NCBI GenBank assembly: GCA_963773745.1
Contig: CAVZCL010000005.1
Location: forward strand, 434,001 to 498,000
Direction: 5' to 3'
DNA: 64,000 nt
Source of the DNA: UBA5069 sp963773745
Lineage (GTDB): Bacteria > Chloroflexota > Anaerolineae > Caldilineales > Caldilineaceae
Part shown: positions 1-9,001 of the stretch, one piece after another
How positions within the stretch are numbered: the stretch's first letter is position 1
How the letters are laid out: each line of letters begins with the position of its first letter
Notes under the pieces: model-generated
What the model was told of the DNA's origin: nothing
Database searches by the model: none
What the model saw: the letters and a program-made list of their open reading frames with translations, nothing else
Translations under genes and position numbers: made by a program

Positions 1-19
1 AACCGACGGCCCTCGCAGC

Positions 20-571
20 GTGAATGATGCATTCCGTGCCAAGTACACACGCAAGTTTCGCCACTATCGCAACATGCCCGACGCTGAAGCCGTGACCACG
101 TTTGTTGCCCGCTACGTCCAGCAGGCCATACCCGCGGCACGTCGCGGCGAACGTGATTTCTGGAGCGTATCGTGTTTGCCGGACTCTCACCTCTACCTGC
201 GTGTAAACGTCAACAAGATGGAAGTTCTCACCCTTGCTCATGACAAAACGGCATTGTGGGCAAGTTTTCACGTTGCTCGGTCGCCGCTCAGCCGGCTGTT
301 TCTGTCCTCCTTGCACAAATGGGTTGGCTTTGGACGCGGTCCTCAGTATGAGATCCTCAATGGGGCCTATGCACCCGGTGGCGAAGATCAACTCTGGATA
401 CAAGCACCTTTGCCCGACGCCCACCGGCTCCTCGACGATCCCCGCTTTCTGGCTGCGGCGCGCACTATGAACCTGCGCCTCATGCGCAAAGGCGTTAATC
501 TGAATGCGCGCTCGCATTGCTATGATCTGGCTGATCATCTGCTGGGCGACAAGTCGTGGGGCGACATCTAG
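20..571 (+). CDS. Hypothetical protein, possibly 5'-truncated
   Basis: I do not recognise this 183-residue protein. The first possible start is GTG at 20, but the frame stays open back to base 2, so the gene may begin outside the window. The product is soluble looking, with no signal peptide or membrane segment. It is basic at the N-terminus and rich in Leu, Arg and Ala, with a central Trp/Gly/Pro-rich stretch. It ends in TAG 14 bases before a strong bidirectional terminator shared with the convergent hydrolase gene. Codon use and GC content are like the neighbours. No function is proposed. Confidence 0.6.
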   Translation: MNDAFRAKYTRKFRHYRNMPDAEAVTTFVARYVQQAIPAARRGERDFWSVSCLPDSHLYLRVNVNKMEVLTLAHDKTALWASFHVARSPLSRLFLSSLHKWVGFGRGPQYEILNGAYAPGGEDQLWIQAPLPDAHRLLDDPRFLAAARTMNLRLMRKGVNLNARSHCYDLADHLLGDKSWGDI

Positions 572-585
572 CGCCGCCGCAAAAC

Positions 586-621
586 AAAGCGGGCCGCGCA
601 ACGCACTGCGCGGCCCGCTTT
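586..621. terminator. Bidirectional terminator
   Basis: A perfect 14-bp stem (586-599 with 608-621) with an 8-base loop. The stem is GC-rich with A/T ends, so it gives a T-rich tail in both directions. It lies between two convergent genes. Confidence 0.85.
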
Positions 622-644
622 CCTTTCACCCTCAGCCCCTGCAC

Positions 645-2222
645 CTACCCCCCATACGTCTCCGGCAGTACATCCTCCAGCATAATCCTGTGGAAGGCCT
701 CGTATTGCTCGAAGGCCACCGCGTGCGCGGCGTTGTCGAGCGGATAAAGGCGCTTGATGGGCGCATCGACCTGCTCGAACCACTCCAGCGCCAGGTCGCG
801 GCGTGCCGCCACCTCGGCTGTGCCGTCGAGGATGTAGAGGGGTACATCCAGCGTCGCGGCGCTCGCGCGCAGGTCCAGCGTCTGCAACTGCGGGTACATG
901 AGGCTGAACATGTCGATCAGCCCGCGCAGCACATTCACCTTGTCCACCAGCGCGTACTCACTGCCGTTGATGCCGAAGAAGCCAAGGTTGGCGCCATTGC
1001 CGCGATCCATGTAGTTCTGCGACGGCATGTAGGGTTCGTAGAGCGCTTCATAGTAGCCCATGACGAACGCGTTGGCGTAGGGCACGTCGGCGTACGGGGG
1101 TTCACCGTAGGCGCGCATGGCAGCGGCAAGTTCACCATCACCCTTCTCGCCGGCCAGATCGAGCACATTGTGGTAAAGGCGGCGGTCCGTTTCGGCCACG
1201 CTCACCATCTGCCCGCTGCTGATGATGGCATGATAGAGATCGGGCCGCGCCTGCGCCGTGAGCACGGCCAGCAGCGTGCCGTAGGACTCGCCCAGCAGGT
1301 AAATCTTCTCCTCATCAAAGCGATCGCGCAGGTAGTTGGTCACCGCAATCGTATCGGCCACGGCCTCTTCAGGCGAGAGCGTCGCAGGATTCATCGCCAC
1401 ATAGGACTTGCCGGTGCCGCGCTGATCCCACGCGACCATCACGAAATCCTTCTCAAGGTCTTCGAAGATCACACGTGGATGGGGCAGGCTGCTTTGTCCC
1501 GGCCCGCCTGCAAGGTAGAGAATCACGGGCTTGTTCATATCCTGCGTGCGGATGAGCAGGCTTTGGGGTGCGCCATTGATTTCAACGGTGGCAAGCTCGG
1601 CCACGCTCCCCGGGAGCGGCTGCCCGTCTTCGCCCAGAATGGCGGGCGTGCGCGCGGGCCAAAGGAGCGCCGCCACCAGCGCAACCACGGCGAGCGCCGC
1701 CAGCACTGCAGGAATCCAGCCGGCGGGGCGTGTGGGCCATGCGGGCTCTCCCGCGAGGCTGTGTGCCCAGCGCACGCCCAGTTCGGCAGCAAGCACCATG
1801 GGCAGCAGCGCCACCAGCCCGTGGAAGCCGCGCCCCAGAATCAGCGCCAGGAGGCCGTAGGTTTCGTCCAGGCGAATGGGGCCGAGGCTAGGCACGGGAG
1901 ATCCCCAGTGCATTAGCTCAAACGCAGCGATGTAGCCAAGCGGCGCGATCAGCAGCGCCCAGCGCGAGCCCATAAGCACACCCGCGGCCAGGCCAACTAC
2001 GAGCCCAAATGCAACGAGAGCCAGCGCTTGCGTGCTCGTAGCGGGCCCAAGTGGCACTGTCCACGCCACCAGCAAGCCTGCCAGCGCGCCCAGTGCCAGG
2101 GCAATGAGAGCGCCAAGCCACCGGTTATGCCAAAGATCAGTCAAAACAGTGTTACCAACCAATTGTTTGCCTCCCAACGTGAACTGCTGACGTTTGTGCG
2201 GCGTCGGCGCCGCACGTGACAT
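645..2222 (-). CDS. Membrane-anchored alpha/beta hydrolase (S33-like)
   Basis: The chosen ATG at 2222 gives 525 residues; the frame is open further upstream, but that part reads through repeat DNA. About five hydrophobic segments fill residues 34-200. A proline-iminopeptidase-like alpha/beta-hydrolase domain follows, with an oxyanion-type GGPG at about 239-242, WDQRGTGKS near 265, and the nucleophile elbow GESYG (Ser about 313). An Asp in DGTAEV and a His in NAAHAV near the C-terminus complete a plausible triad. It probably cleaves a peptide, amide or ester at the membrane; the substrate is unknown. A TTG near codon 27 (before TDLWHNR) is an alternative start. Confidence 0.8.
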   Translation of the reverse strand: MSRAAPTPHKRQQFTLGGKQLVGNTVLTDLWHNRWLGALIALALGALAGLLVAWTVPLGPATSTQALALVAFGLVVGLAAGVLMGSRWALLIAPLGYIAAFELMHWGSPVPSLGPIRLDETYGLLALILGRGFHGLVALLPMVLAAELGVRWAHSLAGEPAWPTRPAGWIPAVLAALAVVALVAALLWPARTPAILGEDGQPLPGSVAELATVEINGAPQSLLIRTQDMNKPVILYLAGGPGQSSLPHPRVIFEDLEKDFVMVAWDQRGTGKSYVAMNPATLSPEEAVADTIAVTNYLRDRFDEEKIYLLGESYGTLLAVLTAQARPDLYHAIISSGQMVSVAETDRRLYHNVLDLAGEKGDGELAAAMRAYGEPPYADVPYANAFVMGYYEALYEPYMPSQNYMDRGNGANLGFFGINGSEYALVDKVNVLRGLIDMFSLMYPQLQTLDLRASAATLDVPLYILDGTAEVAARRDLALEWFEQVDAPIKRLYPLDNAAHAVAFEQYEAFHRIMLEDVLPETYGG

Positions 2223-2322
2223 GAAGGGGAATTGTTGCTGCACATACAGTCTACGCGTGCAGCCGGCGGCGTTCACCTGCCAAAGGTTAGGTAAAGTGTT
2301 TCCGTCGTAATATTCGTTCTCC

Positions 2323-2479
2323 AGCGCAAGGGCGCTCTTTGGGCAAGGGCGCAAGGAAAAGCCAAAACTGGAAAGAGCGTCAACAACAGGTCGGTGCAGC
2401 TGGTGAAGTGTCGAAGAGGACGATGTTGATCCGGCTTTGGTATTTTCTTGCGCGCTTGCACAAAGAGCGCCCTTGCGCT
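2323..2479. repeat. Imperfect long inverted repeat (GCAAGG family)
   Basis: Outer arms 2323-2341 and 2461-2479 are perfect 19-bp complements. Inner parts continue imperfectly (GGCAAGGGCGCAAGG with its complement). It lies between the hydrolase start and the vWA gene and shares the GGCGCAAGG motif with other hairpins in the window. Confidence 0.75.
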
Positions 2480-2601
2480 GAAAATGGGCAATCCAAAACG
2501 CTTTCACTTTTGTGGCGCAGCTTGTCGCGATTGCTGCGTTTGCGCCGGAACAGTCAGCAGCGCATTGTGCGCATCATTCACCGCCGGAGGGCTGCAGCAC
2601 C

Positions 2602-3261
2602 ATGAAAGAGAATTACACGCACATTACCGTTATCCTGGACCGTTCGGGCTCAATGGAGTCGATCCGCGACGACGTTGTCGGGGGCTTCAACGCCTTTCTC
2701 AAGGAGCAGCAGCGCACCGAGGGCATGGCCACGCTGACGCTGGTGCAGTTTGACACCGCCGCGCCCTACGAGGTGGTCCATTCGTTTACGCTGGTGCAGG
2801 CGGTGAAACCTTTAACAGTGGAGACCTACATGCCGCGCGGTGGCACGCCGCTGCTGGACGCGCTCGGGCGCGGCATCAACGAAACGGACGCGACGCTTTC
2901 GCTCATGCGCGAGGAGAACCGGCCCGCACGCGTTGTCTTTGTGATTGTGACCGACGGCATGGAGAACGCCAGCCGCGAGTTCACCCGCAACCAGGTGGCG
3001 CGCATGATTGCCGAGAAACAGGAAGTGGCAGGCTGGCAGGTCGTCTTCCTGAGCGCCGACCTTTCGGCGGTGGCCGAGGCCGAGGGCATGAACGTGTTGC
3101 GCAAGCAGTCGCTGGCCTTTGACAAGACAGCGGCCGGCAGCCGCGCCGCCTTTAGCTCCGTTTCGAGCAATGTGGCGCGCATGCGCCGCGGCGAGGCGGC
3201 CGATGCCTCCTTCACGGATGCGGATCGCTCCCTGCACGAGAACGAGAAGCGCCGCAAGTAA
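2602..3261 (+). CDS. vWA-domain protein
   Basis: A 219-residue protein made almost entirely of one von Willebrand factor A domain. The MIDAS metal site is visible as DRSGSM at residues 11-16, a Thr in RGGTPLLDAL near 80, and TDGMENAS near 117. Such domains bind a divalent metal and mediate protein contacts. There is no signal peptide or membrane segment, so it is cytoplasmic. ATG 2602 was chosen over an upstream in-frame start because GGAGG lies 11 bases before it and the domain starts directly after. No partner such as a MoxR ATPase is adjacent, so the role is unknown. Confidence 0.8.
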   Translation: MKENYTHITVILDRSGSMESIRDDVVGGFNAFLKEQQRTEGMATLTLVQFDTAAPYEVVHSFTLVQAVKPLTVETYMPRGGTPLLDALGRGINETDATLSLMREENRPARVVFVIVTDGMENASREFTRNQVARMIAEKQEVAGWQVVFLSADLSAVAEAEGMNVLRKQSLAFDKTAAGSRAAFSSVSSNVARMRRGEAADASFTDADRSLHENEKRRK

Positions 3262-3283
3262 ACTGCGTAAACTGCGACGCGAA

Positions 3284-3391
3284 GGCGCAAAGGCGCAAAG
3301 AAAAGCAACAGCAAGGAAGGCAACGGCAGGATTTGATCTTTGTTCCTGCCGTTGCCTTCCTTGCTGTTGCTTTTCTTTGCGCCTTTGCGCC
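3284..3391. repeat. Perfect 47-bp inverted repeat (GCAAAGG family)
   Basis: Arms 3284-3330 and 3345-3391 are perfectly complementary over 47 bp around a 14-base loop. The outer part carries the family motif GGCGCAAAGGCGCAAAG; the inner part is specific to this copy. It lies just downstream of the vWA gene and may also stop transcription. Confidence 0.9.
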
Positions 3392-3393
3392 TG

Positions 3394-3484
3394 CGCGTTT
3401 CGTAGCGGTCCGCTCTGGCTGCCGTAGGTGGAGATCGTGACGCGTCCTCGAGAACGGCAGCTAAAGCAGCCGCTACGAAACGCG
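3394..3484. repeat. TAGCGG-family hairpin
   Basis: Arms 3394-3408 and 3470-3484 are perfect complements containing CGTAGCGG/CCGCTACG. Imperfect inner pairing continues to a loop with GTGACGCGTCCTCGAGAACGG, a loop type also seen in other copies. It begins three bases after the preceding hairpin. Confidence 0.8.
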
Positions 3485-3999
3485 CCGCGTACTTCTGCGC
3501 TCTTCGCGTCGCAGTTCGCCGCGCCAAACAAGGGTCATCTGTCCCGCAAAGCATGGGACGCGCGTCCCGTGTAATGGCTGTGCATTTGCGCGAAAATAAA
3601 GATGGCCGTATCTGCGCAGGTTGGAATGCGTCATCGTTGATAAGCCCATCCTTCCCCCACCCGTCGTAACAGATACTCGCCGTGCCAGATATCCGCCGTG
3701 GCGATCCGTCACGACCACAGCACCGCAAGTCTACAATTGTCTGTTGGACAATGGCGTTCAACATGCCGGGCGGCAGCCAACGCGTCCGGCATGTTCGCGC
3801 ATAGTACATCCACGTTGAATCCGGTTGGCGATGGAAGGAGCGCACCCATACGCGCCCGTCCTTGGGGCACTCATCCTGTGTAAGGCACCAGACGGCAGCC
3901 ACGCGTTGGCTATGCACGCGTGACAGCCGAGTACAATCTCCTCAGTCATTTTTCCTTAATCACAGTAGCATCCAATTCGAACTCGAGGGATAAATCGAT
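3485..3999. other. Intergenic region before hppA
   Basis: About 515 bases without a convincing coding frame. It should hold the hppA promoter, but I could not fix one; TACAAT near 3933 lacks a well-spaced -35. GAGGGA at about 3984 is the hppA ribosome binding site. Confidence 0.5.
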
Positions 4000-6396
4000 A
4001 TGTTAGGACATCTTCCGCTCACGCCATTTGAAACCATTGCCCTGTGGGGCGTGCTTCTTGTCGCCATGCTGGGCCTCTTGTATGCCCTCTTCCTGCGCAA
4101 CCAGGTGCTTGCATACGACAAGGGCACCAAGGAGATGCAGGATGTGTGGATGGCCATCAAGACAGGCGCCAACGCCTATCTGTCGCGCCAGCTACGCACA
4201 ATTCTGCCCTTCATCGCCATATTGACAGTGGCGCTCTTCTTCAGCGTTTACATTGTGCCGCCCACGATTGAGGCAAGGGAACGCTTCCCCGACCTGACAG
4301 AGGACAATTTGCGCCTGATGATCGGCTTTGGGCGCGCTGTAGCCTTCATCATGGGCGCAGGCTTCAGCCTCATGGTTGGCCAGATCGGTATGCGTATGGC
4401 CGTTGAGGCCAACGTGCGTGTGGCTGCCGAATCGCGCCAATCGTTTGGCGGCGCACTCAAGATTGCCTACCGCGCCGGCACAATCACCGGCATGCTCACC
4501 GACGGCCTCGGCCTCTTCGGCGGCACCATCATCTTCATGGTCTTCGGCCTCGCCTCGCCGGACGTCCTCCTCGGCTTCGGCTTCGGCGGCACGCTGCTGG
4601 CGCTCTTCATGCGCGTGGGCGGCGGCATCTTCACCAAGGCAGCCGACGTTGGCGCCGACCTCGTGGGCAAGGTTGAGCAGGACCTGCCCGAGGACGACCC
4701 CCGCAACGCCGCCGTCATCGCCGACCTCGTGGGCGACAACGTGGGCGACTGCGCCGGTATGGCCGCCGACATCTTCGAGTCCTACGAAGTCACGATTGTC
4801 TCCGCCTTGATCCTCGGCCTCGCGCTGGTGAGCTTCACCGGCGATATCCGCTGGATCATCTATCCGCTGCTCGTGCGCGGCATCGGTGTCCTCTCCTCCA
4901 TCGTCGGCACCTACCTCGTCAAGGCGCCCGATGAAGGCGGCAACGCCATGTCGGCCATCTTCAGCGGCTTCCTCACCTCGGCTGCCATTTCGGTCGTCTC
5001 TTTTGGCGCCGTGGCCTTCTTCTACCTCAACACATGGGGTTCGTCATTGGGTGTCACCGTCCCCGGCAACTGGTGGCGTCCCTTCCTCTCCACCGCGCTT
5101 GGCGTGCTGCTCGCAATTGCCATTGACCGCCTGACCGACTATTACACCAGCACGCACTGCAAGCCCGTCAAGGACATCAAGGCAGCCACAGGCGGCGGCC
5201 CGGCGACGACGATTCTGGCCGGCCTGGGCGTCGGCTACGAGTCCACCGTTTGGTCGGCCGTGGTCATCGCCATGACGATTCTCGCCTCCGTCATCATCTA
5301 CTCGGGCATGAACCTGGAGCCGATTACGCGTGAGGTCTTCGGCACCGTGATGACCTTTGGCGTCAGCGTACAGCAGACGGCCTATGTACTCTACGGCGTG
5401 GCGCTCACAGGCATTGGCATGCTCACACTCACCGGCAACAATGTGGCCATGGACTCCTTTGGCCCCATCTCCGACAACGCCAACGGCATTGGCGAAATGG
5501 CCGGACTCGACGAAGGCGCGCGCCAGATCATGGCCGACCTCGACGCCGTGGGCAACACCACCAAGGCCATCACCAAGGGTATTGCCATCGGTTCGGCGGT
5601 TATCGCCGCCGTCTCGCTCTTCGGCTCCTTCCTCACCGACGTCGCCAAGATTGACCCGGTGGCGCTGGAATTCGGCATTCGCATTTCGGCCCCCATGGTC
5701 TTCGTCGGCTTCCTGATTGGTGGCGCCGTGCCGTGGCTCTTCTCGGCCATGGCCATCAACGCCGTGGCGCGCGCCGCCGGCCAGATCGTCAACGTGGTGC
5801 GCCGCCAGTTCAAGATCCCCGGCATTATGGAAGGCACAGTGACGCCGGACTACGCCGAGGCCGTGGGCATTGCTACAGCCGCCTCGCAGAAGGAACTGAT
5901 TAGCCTGGCGCTGCTCTCGGTCGTTACGCCGATTGTGGTTGGCCTTGCCCTGCAGGTGGAGGCGCTGGGCGGCTTCCTCGCGGGCGTCATCCTCTCGGGC
6001 CAGTTGCTGGCCGTCTTCATGTCCACCTCGGGTGGCGCGTGGGACAATGCCAAGAAGCTGATTGAAGATGAGCCGCGCGATCTGGTCGCCAATACCGGCA
6101 AGGGCTCCGAACGGCACAAGGCAGGCGTCGTGGGTGACACCGTGGGTGACCCCCTCAAGGACACCGCCGGCCCGTCCCTCAACCCAATGATCAAGGTGAT
6201 CAACCTCGTCAGCCTCATCATTGCGCCGATTGTGGTGCAGTACAAGGATCTGAGCTGGGGCACCGGCACCGTAATCATTCTGGGGCTCATCGCCATCTTC
6301 TGGGCGCTGCGCCGCAGTTTCTCCGGTTCCGGCTACAACTTCACCGATTCGCCGGTGGTCGTAGCAGTTCCAGCCTCCACTGCGGGTGATGACTGA
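4000..6396 (+). CDS. hppA: Membrane-bound proton-translocating pyrophosphatase
   Basis: A 798-residue, about 16-segment membrane protein that couples pyrophosphate hydrolysis to proton export. The substrate site is clear: DVGADLVGKVE, then EDDPRN, then DLVGDNVGDCAGMAAD, with a second acidic cluster DNANGIGEMAG and the C-terminal GDTVGDPLKDTAGPSLN. The motif DAVGNTTKAITKG carries Lys where K+-dependent enzymes carry Ala, so this should be the K+-independent, H+-pumping type. Length is in the upper family range. It is a single-gene unit with its own terminator. Confidence 0.97.
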   Translation: MLGHLPLTPFETIALWGVLLVAMLGLLYALFLRNQVLAYDKGTKEMQDVWMAIKTGANAYLSRQLRTILPFIAILTVALFFSVYIVPPTIEARERFPDLTEDNLRLMIGFGRAVAFIMGAGFSLMVGQIGMRMAVEANVRVAAESRQSFGGALKIAYRAGTITGMLTDGLGLFGGTIIFMVFGLASPDVLLGFGFGGTLLALFMRVGGGIFTKAADVGADLVGKVEQDLPEDDPRNAAVIADLVGDNVGDCAGMAADIFESYEVTIVSALILGLALVSFTGDIRWIIYPLLVRGIGVLSSIVGTYLVKAPDEGGNAMSAIFSGFLTSAAISVVSFGAVAFFYLNTWGSSLGVTVPGNWWRPFLSTALGVLLAIAIDRLTDYYTSTHCKPVKDIKAATGGGPATTILAGLGVGYESTVWSAVVIAMTILASVIIYSGMNLEPITREVFGTVMTFGVSVQQTAYVLYGVALTGIGMLTLTGNNVAMDSFGPISDNANGIGEMAGLDEGARQIMADLDAVGNTTKAITKGIAIGSAVIAAVSLFGSFLTDVAKIDPVALEFGIRISAPMVFVGFLIGGAVPWLFSAMAINAVARAAGQIVNVVRRQFKIPGIMEGTVTPDYAEAVGIATAASQKELISLALLSVVTPIVVGLALQVEALGGFLAGVILSGQLLAVFMSTSGGAWDNAKKLIEDEPRDLVANTGKGSERHKAGVVGDTVGDPLKDTAGPSLNPMIKVINLVSLIIAPIVVQYKDLSWGTGTVIILGLIAIFWALRRSFSGSGYNFTDSPVVVAVPASTAGDD

Positions 6397-6440
6397 GAAG
6401 ATCAGTGGTAAGTCGTAACGGGTAATTCGTACGCAACCGA

Positions 6441-6473
6441 CCGGCCCCCTGCAAACGCAGGGGGCCGGTTCTG
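6441..6473 (+). terminator. hppA terminator
   Basis: A 12-bp GC stem (6441-6452 with 6457-6468), a 4-base loop, then TTCTG. It lies 45 bases after the hppA stop. Confidence 0.85.
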
Positions 6474-6502
6474 TATGTGCGGCGGCGGGCGGGCGCACAG
6501 TG

Positions 6503-6508
6503 TATAAT
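6503..6508 (+). promoter_or_regulatory. -10 box of a leaderless transcript
   Basis: TATAAT ends six bases before ATG 6515, so the expected +1 falls on or next to the start codon. This leaves no room for a ribosome binding site. The upstream GTG at 6500 would lie inside the promoter, which argues for ATG 6515. Confidence 0.6.
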
Positions 6509-6514
6509 AGGGCC

Positions 6515-7207
6515 ATGGAAGCATCCACAGCGCCATCCGTGCATCCCGCACCACCGCGCAGCGAACCCCTTAGCATTGGCGAAGTGGTGCGCAACGCCAT
6601 CGTCTTCAACCCCCACCCACGCGGGCGGCTGCCCATGAATGGCGAATCCCTGCTTGATCAGGCTGACGATCTTTTTGCCCTGCTCCGTGTGCGCGAAGTG
6701 GACTTTGTGCTGGTGGGCGGCTTGGCCATGCTCCAGTACGTGCCCGGGCGCAACACGCAGGATATTGACCTGATCATGGCGTTGGCAGATCTGCAGCGGG
6801 TACCCGAAGTGGTGATCGAACGAAGCGATCTCCATTTTGCACGGGGCCGCTTCAATGACCTTCTGGTTGACATTCTGCTCACGCGTAACCGGCTCTTTGA
6901 AGCGGTGCGCACGCAGTACACAACCGTACGTCCCTTTGCCGAAGGCGCCATTCCTTGCGCCACGGTGGAGGGGCTGCTTTTGCTCAAGCTCTATGCGCTG
7001 CCGTCGCTCTACCGGCAGGGGGACTTTCAGCGCGTCAACCTGTATGAAAGTGATATCTCCGCACTCCTGTACGCTTACGAACCCAATGTCGAGTCGCTTC
7101 TCTCAACGCTGACCCCATATCTTGGCAATACGGATTTGGCCGCAGTTGCCGATATCATTGCCGACTTGCAGCAACGCATCCGCCGCTTCCGGAAAGGCGA
7201 GCAGTAG
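6515..7207 (+). CDS. Nucleotidyltransferase-fold protein (AbiEii/MNT-like)
   Basis: 230 residues. A minimal nucleotidyltransferase core is visible in the middle: VLVGGLAMLQYV, then GRNTQDIDLIM, with the two Asp residues in DIDL as metal ligands. A later acidic position in LLVDIL fits the fold. The remainder is helical. Relatives transfer nucleotides to RNA, protein or small molecules, and some act as antitoxins or toxins. No partner toxin or antitoxin lies beside it; the next gene, a thiolase, starts three bases after its stop, so the two are probably co-transcribed. Its function is not known. Confidence 0.7.
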   Translation: MEASTAPSVHPAPPRSEPLSIGEVVRNAIVFNPHPRGRLPMNGESLLDQADDLFALLRVREVDFVLVGGLAMLQYVPGRNTQDIDLIMALADLQRVPEVVIERSDLHFARGRFNDLLVDILLTRNRLFEAVRTQYTTVRPFAEGAIPCATVEGLLLLKLYALPSLYRQGDFQRVNLYESDISALLYAYEPNVESLLSTLTPYLGNTDLAAVADIIADLQQRIRRFRKGEQ

Positions 7208-7210
7208 CCC

Positions 7211-8419
7211 ATGCCCACCGACGCCTGCATCTACACCACACTGCGCACGCCGCGTGGCAAGGGGCGCGACAGCGGCGCGCTGCATGGCATTGCCCCCGTT
7301 AACCTGCTCGCCGGGCTGCTGACGGCGCTGCAGGAGCGCACGGGCCTCGACACGGCGCTGGTGGATGACCTGATCATGGGTTGCGTCACGCCGATTGGCG
7401 AGCAGGGGGCCAACATTGCGCGCACCGCGGCGCTGGTGGCGGGCTGGGACGTCGACCTGCCGGGCATGCAGATCAACCGCTTCTGCGCATCGGGGCTGGA
7501 GGCCGTCAACCTGGCAGCCATGAAGGTGCGCTCGGGTTGGGAGCAGATTGTGGTGGCGGGGGGCGTTGAGTCGATGTCGCGCGTGCCGATCGGCAGCGAT
7601 GGCGGCGCACTTATGGAGGATCCGGCCGTTGCTGGGCAGATTGGCTTTGTGCCCCAGGGCATCAGCGCCGACCTGATTGCCACGCGTGAGGGTTTTACGC
7701 GTGAGGTGCTCGACGCCTATGCGTTGCTCTCGCAGCAGCGTGCGGTGCAGGCGCAACTGGAGGCGCGCTTCACGTCAATGGTCCCCGTGGCCGGTGACGA
7801 GGGCGTCACGCTGCTGGAGCACGATGAGCACATGCGCCCGCAGACCACGCTCGAGGCGTTGGCGGCGCTGCCCCCCGCTTTTGCCGAGATGGGTGCAGCC
7901 GGCTACGACGAGATTGCTCTGCGCAAGTACCCCGCGCTGGAGGCAATTGCGCACGTGCACACCGCGGGCAACTCGTCCGGCATTGTGGACGGTGCGGCGG
8001 CCCTGCTGGTAGGCGCGCGTGCCGCCGGCGCTACGCTGGGACTTGCGCCGCGTGCCCGCATTTGCGCCACTGCGGTGGTGGGCGACGAGCCGACGATCAT
8101 GCTCACCGGCCCCGCGCCGGCCTCGCGCCGCGCCCTGCAGCGCGCCGGCATGGAGATTGGCGACATCGACCTGATTGAGTGCAATGAGGCCTTTGCCGCC
8201 GTGGTGCTCAACTTCATGCGTGCTATGGGGCTGGATGACGTGGATTTGGTCAACGTGAATGGCGGCGCAATTGCGCTGGGCCACCCGCTGGGCGCAACCG
8301 GCGCCATCCTGCTGATGACGCTGCTGGATGAGCTGGAGCGGCGCGATTTAAGCACCGGCCTCGTCACTCTCTGTGCGGGCGGCGGCATGGGCATTGCGAC
8401 AATCATCGAGCGTCTGTAA
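7211..8419 (+). CDS. Acetyl-CoA acyltransferase (thiolase)
   Basis: 402 residues, the usual length for thiolase. It joins or splits acyl-CoA and acetyl-CoA in beta-oxidation or acetoacetyl-CoA formation. The nucleophilic Cys is in NRFCASGLEAV near residue 94. GGVESMSRVP follows. The acid/base residues are in the NVNGGAIALGHPLGATGA motif (His) and in the C-terminal TLCAGGGMG (Cys). The ATG begins three bases after the upstream stop, without a strong ribosome site, so translational coupling is likely. Chain-length preference cannot be read from the sequence. Confidence 0.93.
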   Translation: MPTDACIYTTLRTPRGKGRDSGALHGIAPVNLLAGLLTALQERTGLDTALVDDLIMGCVTPIGEQGANIARTAALVAGWDVDLPGMQINRFCASGLEAVNLAAMKVRSGWEQIVVAGGVESMSRVPIGSDGGALMEDPAVAGQIGFVPQGISADLIATREGFTREVLDAYALLSQQRAVQAQLEARFTSMVPVAGDEGVTLLEHDEHMRPQTTLEALAALPPAFAEMGAAGYDEIALRKYPALEAIAHVHTAGNSSGIVDGAAALLVGARAAGATLGLAPRARICATAVVGDEPTIMLTGPAPASRRALQRAGMEIGDIDLIECNEAFAAVVLNFMRAMGLDDVDLVNVNGGAIALGHPLGATGAILLMTLLDELERRDLSTGLVTLCAGGGMGIATIIERL

Positions 8420-8440
8420 TTGCATTAAGGGCGCGTGACT

Positions 8441-8564
8441 GCGACGCAAAGGCGCAAAGGAAACGCAAAGAAGAGCAACAACAAGGAGTATAATTTCGCT
8501 TGACCGCAACTCATGTTGTTCTTGCTGGTTTCTTTCTTTGCGCTTCCTTTGCGTCTTCGCGTCG
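8441..8564. repeat. Imperfect hairpin (GCAAAGG family)
   Basis: The left arm GCGACGCAAAGGCGCAAAGG pairs imperfectly with a right arm ending CCTTTGCGTCTTCGCGTCG. It fills the gap between the thiolase and HIT genes. Confidence 0.75.
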
Positions 8565-8585
8565 AATCTTTTCTTTGAGGTGGGT

Positions 8586-8939
8586 ATGTCTGAAGACCTG
8601 ACATTCAGCCGTATTGTCAGCGGAGAGACGCCGGCACGCATTGTCTATCAGGATGCGTTGGTGACGGCCTTTCACGATATCCATCCGCTGGCGCCGGTGC
8701 ACATCCTGATTGTGCCCAACCGCCGCATTGCCACAGTCAACGACGCCACAGCCGAGGACGAAGCGGCGCTGGGCCGCCTCTTCACAGTGGCCGCGCGCCT
8801 GGCCCAGGAGATGGGCATTGCCGAAAGCGGCTACCGGCTGCTGGTCAACTGCAACCACGACGGCGGCCAGGTGGTCTTTCATTTGCACATGCACCTGCTG
8901 GGCGGGCGGCGGCTGGGACCTATGCTGGCGCAGCCCTGA
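8586..8939 (+). CDS. HIT-family nucleotide-binding hydrolase
   Basis: 117 residues, a complete HIT protein. The histidine triad appears as HLHMHLLGG near the C-terminus, with its central His acting as nucleophile on purine nucleoside phosphoramidates or related AMP esters. The conserved PVHILIVPN stretch precedes it by about 55 residues. ATG 8586 was chosen because GAGG lies five bases upstream and the protein then starts like other HINT members (about 110-120 residues). It is cytoplasmic. Confidence 0.93.
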   Translation: MSEDLTFSRIVSGETPARIVYQDALVTAFHDIHPLAPVHILIVPNRRIATVNDATAEDEAALGRLFTVAARLAQEMGIAESGYRLLVNCNHDGGQVVFHLHMHLLGGRRLGPMLAQP

Positions 8940-9001
8940 ATGGTGCGTTGCGGCTTCGCAGCAGCGGCTTCAATGGTGCATCTCCTAAGTTCGCGTCCCT
9001 T

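Noticed and set aside
504..1916. 470-residue plus-strand open frame
   Set aside because: It lies opposite the alpha/beta hydrolase, has no family pattern and is a GC-rich shadow. The same holds for long opposite-strand frames at 5044-6636, 14113-15762, 16680-18305, 28447-31065 and 59255-60640.
3930..3940. TACAAT as the hppA -10 box
   Set aside because: The nearest -35-like TTGGCT is 20 bases away, too far for a confident call.
6515..7207. Complete toxin-antitoxin system around the nucleotidyltransferase
   Set aside because: No HEPN or other toxin gene is adjacent; the neighbours are a pyrophosphatase and a thiolase.
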